DNA from: an uncultured bacterium
GTDB lineage: Bacteria; Bacillota; Clostridia; Oscillospirales; Oscillospiraceae
Assembly: GCA_949288405.1 (NCBI GenBank)
Contig: CASEKM010000034.1
Span: forward strand, 1-10,717
Reading direction: 5' to 3'
DNA length: 10,717 bases
The position numbers and the translations under genes are program-made. This document shows, one piece after another, positions 5,467 through 10,717 of the stretch; position 1 is the first letter of the stretch; each line of letters starts with the position of its first letter. The notes under the pieces are model-generated. The model was not told the DNA's origin. It made no database searches and was given only the letters and a program-made list of their open reading frames with translations.

Positions 5467-6477
5467 ATGAATATTTTAGCCATCGAGTCCTCCTGCGACG
5501 AGACCGCCGCCGCAGTGGTGCGGGACGGGCGGACTGTGCTGTCCAACTGCATCGCCTCCCAGATCGAGATGCACACCATCTACGGGGGCGTGGTGCCCGA
5601 GATCGCCTCCCGGAAGCACGTGGAGGCGGTCACCGGCCTGGCAGAGCAGGCGGTGGCCCAGGCGGGGCTGACCAAGAGCGATCTGGACGCCGTGGCGGTC
5701 ACCTACGCCCCGGGCCTCATCGGGGCGGTGCTGGTGGGGGTGAACTTCGCCAAGGGGGCCGCCCTGGCCCTGGACCTGCCTCTGATCCCGGTACACCATG
5801 TGCGGGGACACATCGCCGCAAACTACATCACCCACCCGGACCTGGAGCCCCCCTTCGTATGTCTGTGCGTCTCCGGCGGGACCACTCTGATCGTGGATGT
5901 AAAGTCCTATACGGAGATGGAGGTGCTGGGTGGCACCCGGGACGACGCGGCGGGGGAGTGCTTTGACAAGGTGGCCCGGGTGCTGGGGATCGGCTACCCC
6001 GGCGGCGGCCCCATGGACCGCCTGGCCCGGGGCGGGGACGATACCCGGTACGAGCTGCCCCGGGCCCATGTGGCGGGCCACGACCTGGACATGTCCTTCT
6101 CCGGCCTGAAGACCGCCAGCCTGAATCTGATCCACAACGCCCAGCAGAAGGGGGAGGAGCTGGACCTGCCCGACTTTGCCGCCAGCTTCGGCCGGGCGGT
6201 GAGCGAGTCCCTGGTGCCCCGGGTGATGGCGGCGGCGAGGCAAAGGGGGTACGGGCGGGTGGCCGTGGCCGGAGGCGTGGCGGCCAACAGCCGCATCCGG
6301 GCGGATCTCACCGCCGCCTGCCAGGAGAGCGGCGACCGCCTCTTCCTGCCCGAGCTGAAGTACTGCGGCGACAACGCCGCCATGATCGGGTGTCAGGGCT
6401 ACTACGAGTGGAAGGCCGGCCACACGGCCGGCCTGGAGCTGAACGCATACGCTACCCGGGGCATCTCCCTGGGATAA
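5467..6477 (+). CDS. tsaD: tRNA N6-adenosine threonylcarbamoyltransferase TsaD
   Basis: TsaD transfers the threonylcarbamoyl group from TC-AMP to A37 of ANN-decoding tRNAs to make t6A, working with TsaB and TsaE. The 336-residue protein has the standard length and motifs: MNILAIESSCDETAAAV at the start, HHVRGH with metal ligands H111 and H115, VSGG (135-138), GECFDKVARVLGIGYPGGP-like residues around 163-182, FSGLKTA (211-217), GGVAANSRIR (269-278) and GDNAAMI (301-307) with the third ligand D302. At position 139, where E. coli has histidine, this protein has threonine. ATG 5467 follows AAAGGAG (5448-5454) at 12 bases. An in-frame ATG at 5440 overlaps the previous stop as ATGA but lies before the SD and would add 9 unconserved residues. 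The partners tsaB and tsaE are not in the window. Confidence 0.96.
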   Translation: MNILAIESSCDETAAAVVRDGRTVLSNCIASQIEMHTIYGGVVPEIASRKHVEAVTGLAEQAVAQAGLTKSDLDAVAVTYAPGLIGAVLVGVNFAKGAALALDLPLIPVHHVRGHIAANYITHPDLEPPFVCLCVSGGTTLIVDVKSYTEMEVLGGTRDDAAGECFDKVARVLGIGYPGGGPMDRLARGGDDTRYELPRAHVAGHDLDMSFSGLKTASLNLIHNAQQKGEELDLPDFAASFGRAVSESLVPRVMAAARQRGYGRVAVAGGVAANSRIRADLTAACQESGDRLFLPELKYCGDNAAMIGCQGYYEWKAGHTAGLELNAYATRGISLG

Positions 6478-6522
6478 GCTTGATCTGCGGCAAAAGAGAC
6501 AAAAAATTTCTCAAACTCCGTC

Positions 6523-6551
6523 TTGACTCCCTATGAGAAAGATGCTACAAT
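6523..6551 (+). promoter_or_regulatory. Predicted sigma-A promoter of the L7Ae-rpsL-rpsG-fusA operon
   Basis: TTGACT (6523-6528) and TACAAT (6546-6551) lie exactly 17 bases apart and each match five of six consensus positions, the best promoter in the window. An A-rich stretch (6499-6510) lies just upstream and could act as an UP element. Transcription would start near 6558. Confidence 0.75.
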
Positions 6552-6557
6552 ACCAAA

Positions 6558-6725
6558 TTGCGGTGGTAAGGGCAGGTATGCCCTTTTACCCGATGAAAAC
6601 CTGTAAAATCCCAGACCTGAGCCCAGCCAAGCGGGCCCGGTTTGGAGAGCCGGAGCGGCGAAGCGGGCGACTTGCGGCGCAAGGAGCGATGCCAAGCCTG
6701 CGGCGGCGAGGAGGAGGGCACCGAA
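6558..6725 (+). promoter_or_regulatory. Long structured leader of the str operon
   Basis: About 168 bases separate the predicted start point from the L7Ae start codon. The leader folds a hairpin at 6565-6590: GGTAA and GGGCA pair with TGCCC and TTACC around a GGTA tetraloop and a TT bulge. Further 3' come GCCC (6621-6624) with GGGC (6633-6636), and CTTGC (6671-6675) with GCAAG (6679-6683). The 3' part is very GC-rich and has no plausible coding frame of its own; a TTG at 6642 in frame with the next gene gives an unconserved extension. It resembles an autoregulatory ribosomal-protein leader, but I do not recognise a known Rfam class. Confidence 0.5.
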
Positions 6726-6965
6726 ATGCTGGAAGAACTCAAGCAGGGCAGCAAAGTGGTGGGCGCCAAGCAGACCCGCCGGGCCCTGAAGGACGGCCGG
6801 GCCAAGAAGCTCTTTCTGGCCAAGGACGCCGACCCCCGCCTGCTTCAGCCTCTGGTCCAGGAGGCGGTCCGCGCCGGTGTGCGGATCGAACAGGCGGACA
6901 CCATGAAGCAGCTGGGCGAGGCCTGCGGCATTGCCGTGGGGGCCGCCGTGGCCGTTCTGGTATGA
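6726..6965 (+). CDS. L7Ae/L30e-family RNA-binding protein (YbxF/RplGB type)
   Basis: This small 79-residue protein is a single L7Ae/L30e/S12e/Gadd45 domain. It shows the RNA-binding motif VVGAKQTRRAL (11-21), then LFLAKDADPRLL (29-40) and MKQLGEACGIAVGAAVAVL (60-78), closely matching Bacillus YbxF in length and pattern. Members of this family bind kink-turn RNA and associate with ribosomes. The gene sits directly upstream of rpsL, as ybxF does in Bacillus, but here the upstream neighbour is tsaD rather than rpoC. ATG 6726 is preceded by a purine run containing AGGAGG (6709-6714) and GGAGGG. The conserved domain begins within a few residues of this start, so the longer in-frame version from TTG 6642 is unlikely. 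It may be under its own promoter at 6523-6551. Confidence 0.9.
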   Translation: MLEELKQGSKVVGAKQTRRALKDGRAKKLFLAKDADPRLLQPLVQEAVRAGVRIEQADTMKQLGEACGIAVGAAVAVLV

Positions 6966-6973
6966 TTTGACGC

Positions 6974-6990
6974 TCCCGCCTGAGGCGGGA
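6974..6990 (+). terminator. Short GC hairpin after the L7Ae gene, possible attenuator
   Basis: TCCCGCC (6974-6980) and GGCGGGA (6984-6990) form a perfect 7-bp stem with a TGA loop, 8 bases after the stop codon. The following AACAAAAATTCTTTT is AT-rich but not a clean T-run, so termination is probably partial at best, leaving rpsL read-through. Confidence 0.4.
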
Positions 6991-7007
6991 AACAAAAATT
7001 CTTTTGG

Positions 7008-7042
7008 TTTTAACAGAATAAGGTCCCCTTATTTTGTTAAAA
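7008..7042 (+). promoter_or_regulatory. 16-bp stem-loop in the leader of rpsL
   Basis: TTTTAACAGAATAAGG (7008-7023) pairs with CCTTATTTTGTTAAAA (7027-7042) over 16 pairs with one G-U wobble and a 3-base loop. No T-run follows, so it is not a standard terminator. A second small stem (TGCCC 7052-7056 with GGGCA 7061-7065) lies between it and the rpsL SD AAAGGAGG (7076-7083). It could be an RNase III processing site, a stabiliser or part of an attenuator. Confidence 0.5.
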
Positions 7043-7089
7043 TAAATACCATGCCCCACGGGGCAGAACTTTTGGAAAGGAGGAAAAAC

Positions 7090-7512
7090 ATGCCTACTTT
7101 TAATCAGCTGGTCCGCAAGGGCCGCGAGCAGGTGACCACCAAGTCTACCTCCCCCGCCCTCCAGCACGGCCTGAACACTCTGAAGAACCGCCAGACCGAT
7201 CTGCCTTCTCCTCAGAAGAGAGGTGTGTGCACTGCCGTTCGTACTTCCACTCCTAAGAAGCCGAACTCCGCTCTGCGTAAGATCGCCCGTGTGCGTCTGA
7301 CCAACGGCTATGAGGTCACCGCCTACATTCCCGGCGTGGGCCACAACCTGCAGGAGCACTCCGTGGTGATGATCCGCGGCGGCCGTGTCAAGGACCTGCC
7401 CGGTGTGCGTTACCACATCATCCGCGGCTCTCTGGACACCCAGGGCGTCAACGGCCGTATGCAGGCCCGTTCCAAGTACGGCGCCAAGCGTCCCAAGGCC
7501 GGCAAGAAGTAA
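7090..7512 (+). CDS. rpsL: Small ribosomal subunit protein S12
   Basis: S12 is a universally conserved 30S protein near the decoding centre that controls tRNA selection accuracy. The 140-residue product is unmistakable: MPTFNQLVRKGR at the start, SPQKRGVCTAV (40-50), TSTPKKPNSALRK (52-64), PGVGHNLQEHSV (81-92), RGGRVKDLPGVRYH (96-109) and ARSKYGAKRPKA near the end. It carries the Firmicutes-type insertion of about 13 residues before SPQKRG, absent from E. coli. K56 and K101, equivalent to E. coli K43 and K88, are both lysine, so no classic streptomycin-resistance substitution is present. D102 is the residue that RimO methylthiolates in other bacteria. ATG 7090 has AAAGGAGG 6 bases upstream. 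It is followed by an unusually long 233-base gap before rpsG. Confidence 0.98.
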   Translation: MPTFNQLVRKGREQVTTKSTSPALQHGLNTLKNRQTDLPSPQKRGVCTAVRTSTPKKPNSALRKIARVRLTNGYEVTAYIPGVGHNLQEHSVVMIRGGRVKDLPGVRYHIIRGSLDTQGVNGRMQARSKYGAKRPKAGKK

Positions 7513-7703
7513 TTTTTTGCAGAGCAAAAAATTACTGTAGGGGCGAACAGCGTTCGCCCGCCTGTCAGGTTTATCATACCTGACCCCCAAATTGCATTGT
7601 GCGTTTCGCGCAAGGCAACTCCGCCTTGCCGAGCGTTTCCTATATATGTACGTATATGGGCAGACCTCGGACAGGCATTACACGGAACAGCAGCGCTGTT
7701 TCG
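7510..7703 (+). repeat. Cluster of inverted repeats between rpsL and rpsG, likely a REP/MITE-like element
   Basis: The rpsL-rpsG gap holds a series of separate hairpins: TAATTTTTTGC/GCAAAAAATTA (7510-7520 with 7524-7534, including the rpsL stop), GGGCGAAC/GTTCGCCC (7541-7548 with 7552-7559), GTCAGGT/ACCTGAC (7564-7570 with 7578-7584), GCAAGGC/GCCTTGC (about 7609-7629), and CGGAACAGC/GCTGTTTCG (7683-7691 with 7695-7703). A near-palindrome, ATATATGTACGTATAT, lies at about 7642-7657. There is no coding frame with plausible content. This density, with the TAGGGGCGAAC core, looks like a dispersed intergenic palindromic element, not a ribosomal-protein regulator. The hairpins are seen; the dispersed nature is inferred, since only one copy is in the window. 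Confidence 0.55.
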
Positions 7704-7745
7704 AGTACCTATGATTTCTAATTTTATAAGAAGGAGGGAAGCAAC

Positions 7746-8216
7746 GTGCCCAGAAGAGGAAATGTACCCAAGCGGGAGGTTCTGCCCGATCCGCTGTATA
7801 ACTCCGTTTTGGTGACTAAGCTGACCAACAGCATTATGCTGGACGGCAAGAAGGGCGTGGCCCAGAAGGTGGTCTACGGTGCCTTCGACATCATCAAGGA
7901 CAAGACCGGTAAGGAGCCCATGGAGGTTTACACCCAGGCTCTGGAGAACATCATGCCCTCCCTGGAGGTCAAGGCCCGCCGTGTGGGCGGCGCCACCTAC
8001 CAGGTGCCCATCGAGGTCCGGCCTGAGCGCCGTCAGACCCTGGGTCTGCGCTGGCTCACCACTTACGCCCGCAACCGGGGCGAGAAGACCATGAAGGAGC
8101 GTCTGGCCGGCGAGATCATGGACGCCGCCAACAACTTGGGCGGCGCTGTGAAGAAGCGCGAGGACACTCACAAGATGGCCGAGTCCAACAAGGCTTTCGC
8201 CCACTATCGCTGGTAA
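7746..8216 (+). CDS. rpsG: Small ribosomal subunit protein S7
   Basis: S7 is a primary 16S rRNA-binding protein that organises the 30S head and contacts E-site tRNA. The 156-residue product has the standard length and conserved blocks: PRRGNVPKREVLPDPLYNS at the start, VTKLTNSIMLDGKKGVAQ, the central VKARRVGGATYQVPIEVRPERR, LRWLTTYARNR, and KKREDTHKMAESNKAFAHYRW at the end. The start is GTG 7746 with AAGGAGGG (7731-7738) 7 bases upstream. The conserved N-terminus starts immediately after it and no ATG is available. It lies between rpsL and fusA in the classic str order, but the long hairpin-filled gap upstream could change its expression relative to rpsL. In E. coli S7 is the repressor of the str operon; no comparable site is evident here. 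Confidence 0.97.
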   Translation: MPRRGNVPKREVLPDPLYNSVLVTKLTNSIMLDGKKGVAQKVVYGAFDIIKDKTGKEPMEVYTQALENIMPSLEVKARRVGGATYQVPIEVRPERRQTLGLRWLTTYARNRGEKTMKERLAGEIMDAANNLGGAVKKREDTHKMAESNKAFAHYRW

Positions 8217-8234
8217 TCCAAAAGGAGACGAAGT

Positions 8235-10345
8235 ATGCCTAGAAAAGTTTCTTTGGAGAATACCCGTAATATCGGCATCATGGCCCACATCGACGCCGGT
8301 AAGACCACCACCACCGAGCGTATTCTGTACTACACCGGCGTCAACTACAAGATCGGCGAGACCCACGAGGGTACCGCCACCATGGACTGGATGGCCCAGG
8401 AGCAGGAGCGCGGCATCACCATCACCTCCGCCGCCACCACCTGCTATTGGCAGGGCACCAAGAACCAGTTCCCCCAGACCCGCATCAACATCATCGACAC
8501 CCCGGGCCACGTGGACTTCACCGTAGAGGTGGAGCGCTCCCTGCGCGTGCTGGACGGCTCTGTGACCGTCATGTGCGCCAAGGGCGGCGTGGAGCCCCAG
8601 TCCGAGACTGTGTGGCGCCAGGCCGACCACTACAAGGTCCCCCGCATGATCTACGTCAACAAGATGGACATCATGGGCGCCGACTTCTATCATGTCCTGG
8701 ACATGATCGCCGACCGCCTGAAGGCCAACGCCGTGCCCATCCAGCTGCCCATCGGCTCTGAGGACACCTTCAAGGGCATCATCGACCTGGTGGAGATGGA
8801 CGCCGATATCTACTACGACGAGCTGGGCAAGGACATGCGTGTGGAGCCCATCCCCGAGGATATGATGGAGAAGGCCCAGGAGTACCGCACCAAGCTGCTG
8901 GACGCCTGCGCCGACATCGACGAGGAGATCATGATGCTGGTGCTGGAGGAGCAGCCCGTGCCCCAGGATATGATCCGCCGGGCGCTGCGCAAGGGCACCA
9001 TCGACAACCTGCTGGTCCCCGTCACCTGCGGTACCTCTTACCGCAACAAGGGCGTGCAGAAGCTGCTGGATGCCATCGTGGACTATATGCCCTCTCCCCT
9101 GGACATCCCCGCCATCAAGGGCGTGGATCCCGAGACCGACGAGGAGGACGAGCGGCCCGCTTCCGATGAGGCCCCCTTCTCCGCCCTGGCCTTCAAGATC
9201 GCCACCGACCCCTTTGTGGGCCGTCTGTCCTTTATCCGTGTGTACTCCGGTACCCTGAATACCGGTACCACGGTGCTCAACTCCACCAAGAAGCAGCGTG
9301 AGCGCATCGGCCGCATCCTGCAGATGCACGCCAACCACCGTGAGGATATCGAGACCGTGTACTCCGGCGACATCGCCGCCGTCATCGGCCTGAAGAACTC
9401 CACCACCGGCGACACCCTGTGCGACCCCGCTCACCCCATCATTCTGGAGAGCATGGAGTTCCCTGACCCGGTCATCCGCGTGGCCATCGAGCCTAAGACC
9501 AAGGCTGGCCAGGAGAAGATGGGCATTGCTCTGGCCAAGCTGGCCGAGGAGGATCCCACCTTCAAGACCTACACCGACGAGGAGACCGGTCAGACCATCA
9601 TCGCCGGCATGGGCGAGCTCCACCTGGAGATCATCGTGGACCGCCTGCTGCGCGAGTACAAGGTGGAGGCCAACGTGGGCGCGCCCCAGGTGGCCTATAA
9701 GGAGACCATCCGCAAGGCTGTGGATCAGGACACCAAGTATGCCCGCCAGGCCAGTCCGGCGGTAAGGGCCAGTACGGCCACGTCAAGATCCACGTGGAGC
9801 CCAACGAGTCCGGCAAGGGCTACGAGTTCATCAACAACATCGTGGGCGGCGCCATCCCCAAGGAGTATATCCCGGCTGTCGACGCCGGTATCCAGGGCGC
9901 CATGCAGGCCGGTGTGCTGGCCGGCTACCCGGTGGAGGACGTGAAGGTCACCCTGTACGACGGCTCCTTCCACGAGGTGGACTCCTCTGAAATGGCCTTT
10001 AAGATCGCCGGCTCCATGGCCTTCAAGGAGGCCTGCCGCAAGGCCAACCCCGTTCTGCTGGAGCCCATCATGAAGGTGGACGTGATCGTCCCCGAGGACT
10101 ATATGGGCGACGTCATCGGCGACCTGAACAGCCGCCGCGGCCAGATCCAGGGCATGGAGGCCCGCTCCGGCGCCCAGCAGATCGACGCGCTGGTTCCCCT
10201 GTCCGAGATGTTCGGCTACGCCACTGACCTGCGCTCCCGCACTCAGGGCCGCGGCCAGTACTCCATGGAGCCCCACAGCTATGTGGAGGTGCCCAAGAAC
10301 ATCGCCGAAAAGATCATCGCCCAGCGCGGCCGCAGCCAGGACTGA
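8235..10345 (+). CDS. fusA: Elongation factor G, reading frame broken by a 5-base duplication
   Basis: EF-G is the GTPase that drives ribosomal translocation and, with RRF, ribosome recycling. GTPase motifs are intact: AHIDAGKT (17-24), RGITITSAATT, DTPGHVD and NKMD. The first 505 codons (8235-9749) align with domains I-III and the start of domain IV. At 9745-9754 the bases GCCAG occur twice in tandem. As written, the frame then runs through 64 unrelated residues to a stop at 9942-9944, giving a 569-residue protein without most of domain IV and all of domain V. From 9755 the expected sequence continues in another frame (SGGKGQYGHVKIHVEPNE) to TGA 10343-10345. Skipping one GCCAG gives 701 residues, normal for EF-G. 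ATG 8235 has AAAGGAG (8221-8227) at 7 bases, 18 bases after rpsG. The identity is certain; whether the break is real is not. Confidence 0.93.
9745..9754 (+). repeat. 5-base tandem duplication causing the fusA frameshift
   Basis: GCCAG at 9745-9749 is repeated exactly at 9750-9754. The conserved EF-G peptide reads ARQ-SGGxGQYGHV, so the codon after CAG should be TCC (9755-9757); the second copy is the surplus. No slippery X-XXY-YYZ heptamer is present, which argues against programmed frameshifting. Confidence 0.9.
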
Positions 10346-10384
10346 TTTTTCACCTGATTCCGGCTTTTTGGGCTGAAATTGGGG

Positions 10385-10413
10385 TTGCATTTCCAGGCGG
10401 AATAGGATAAAAT
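10385..10413 (+). promoter_or_regulatory. Possible separate promoter for tuf
   Basis: TAAAAT (10408-10413) matches five of six -10 positions and lies 17 bases after TTGCAT (10385-10390), a weak -35 (only TTG matches). Transcription would start near 10420, about 60 bases before tuf. A perfect TTGACA at 10447-10452 is too close to the tuf start to serve it. The 133-base fusA-tuf gap shows only a weak imperfect hairpin after fusA, so read-through is also possible. Confidence 0.45.
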
Positions 10414-10478
10414 AACCCTGATATGCAAATCCCATCTTCTTCACGATTGACAACTGTAATATAAGGAGGAAATTTCTC

Positions 10479-10717
10479 ATGGCTAAGCAGAAATTCGAGC
10501 GCACCAAGCCCCATGTCAACATCGGCACCATCGGCCACGTTGACCACGGCAAGACCACTCTGACCGCCGCGATCACCAAGTACCTGGCTATGAAGGGCCA
10601 GGCTCAGTTCGAGGACTACGCCAGCATCGACAAGGCTCCCGAGGAGAAGGAGCGCGGCATCACCATCAACACCGCTCACGTGGAGTATGAGACCGACGCC
10701 CGTCACTATGCTCACGT
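10479..10717 (+). CDS. tuf: Elongation factor Tu, N-terminal part
   Basis: EF-Tu is the GTPase that delivers aminoacyl-tRNA to the ribosomal A site. The window holds the first 79 codons and cuts the gene at its right edge. The N-terminus MAKQKFERTKPHVNIGTIGHVDHGKTTLTAA-type sequence is diagnostic: GHVDHGKT (19-26) is the G1 loop and ERGITINTAHVEYET the switch I region carrying the conserved effector threonine. No defect is seen in the visible part. ATG 10479 is preceded by AAGGAGG (10463-10469) with 9 bases of spacing. It follows fusA by 133 bases, the usual fusA-tuf order, and codon use resembles that of the preceding ribosomal genes, as expected for one of the most abundant proteins. Confidence 0.97.
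   Translation, partial: MAKQKFERTKPHVNIGTIGHVDHGKTTLTAAITKYLAMKGQAQFEDYASIDKAPEEKERGITINTAHVEYETDARHYAH

Noticed and set aside
6642..6725. A 28-residue N-terminal extension of the L7Ae protein with a CxxC
   Set aside because: It starts at a TTG without an SD, and the extension is outside the domain. ATG 6726 follows a strong purine-rich SD and matches the family length.
7500..7745. A CRISPR array or tRNA in the hairpin-rich rpsL-rpsG gap
   Set aside because: The stems differ from one another, there are no regularly spaced direct repeats, and no cloverleaf or T-arm pattern can be found.
7410..9623. A 737-codon open frame on the - strand opposite rpsG and fusA
   Set aside because: It is a frame shadow of highly biased GC-rich codon use in fusA and rpsG. 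Its translation is repetitive, rich in G, L, V, H and D, with no domain, and the + strand genes are certain.
9735..9760. Programmed ribosomal frameshifting to make full-length EF-G
   Set aside because: A -1 shift would be needed, but no slippery heptamer is visible, and EF-G is not known to be recoded. A duplication or sequence error is simpler.
10447..10452. A perfect TTGACA as -35 for tuf
   Set aside because: The -10 at proper spacing would fall at 10470-10475, so transcription would begin at or after the tuf start codon.

Overview
The window reads as chromosomal DNA of a GC-rich anaerobic Firmicute, most likely Clostridia of the Oscillospiraceae/Flavonifractor-Lawsonibacter type. This is inferred from strong AAAGGAG-type ribosome binding sites, a Firmicutes-type S12 with an N-terminal insertion, KtrAB potassium transport, an S-layer-homology protein and a YbxF-type L7Ae protein just before rpsL. 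The content is mostly conserved housekeeping genes. I see no phage, CRISPR, transposase or tRNA/rRNA gene.

Layout. (1) 2-3110, + strand: the end of a DUF47/PhoU-like gene, then ktrB, ktrA and a DUF368 (PopT-type undecaprenyl-phosphate translocase) gene in tight series: an ion-transport and envelope operon. (2) 3111-3212: two GC-rich inverted repeats between convergent genes. (3) 3213-4175, - strand: a secreted SLH-domain protein. (4) 4176-4407: a divergent control region with two promoters that overlap face to face. (5) 4408-6477, + strand: rimI, a second GNAT acetyltransferase and tsaD, a compact cluster for ribosomal-protein acetylation and tRNA t6A synthesis. (6) 6523-10717, + strand: a sigma-A promoter, a structured leader, then the str operon (L7Ae-family protein, rpsL, rpsG, fusA) and the start of tuf.

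The most striking observation is that fusA is broken as given. A 5-base tandem duplication (GCCAG twice, 9745-9754) shifts the frame in early domain IV; removing one copy restores a normal 701-residue EF-G. Because EF-G is normally essential, this is either a sequence error or a sign of a second fusA copy. Other points of interest are a cluster of hairpins resembling a palindromic intergenic repeat inside the str operon between rpsL and rpsG, the overlapping divergent promoters, a remote Shine-Dalgarno sequence plus hairpin ahead of ktrB, and a long structured leader ahead of the L7Ae gene.
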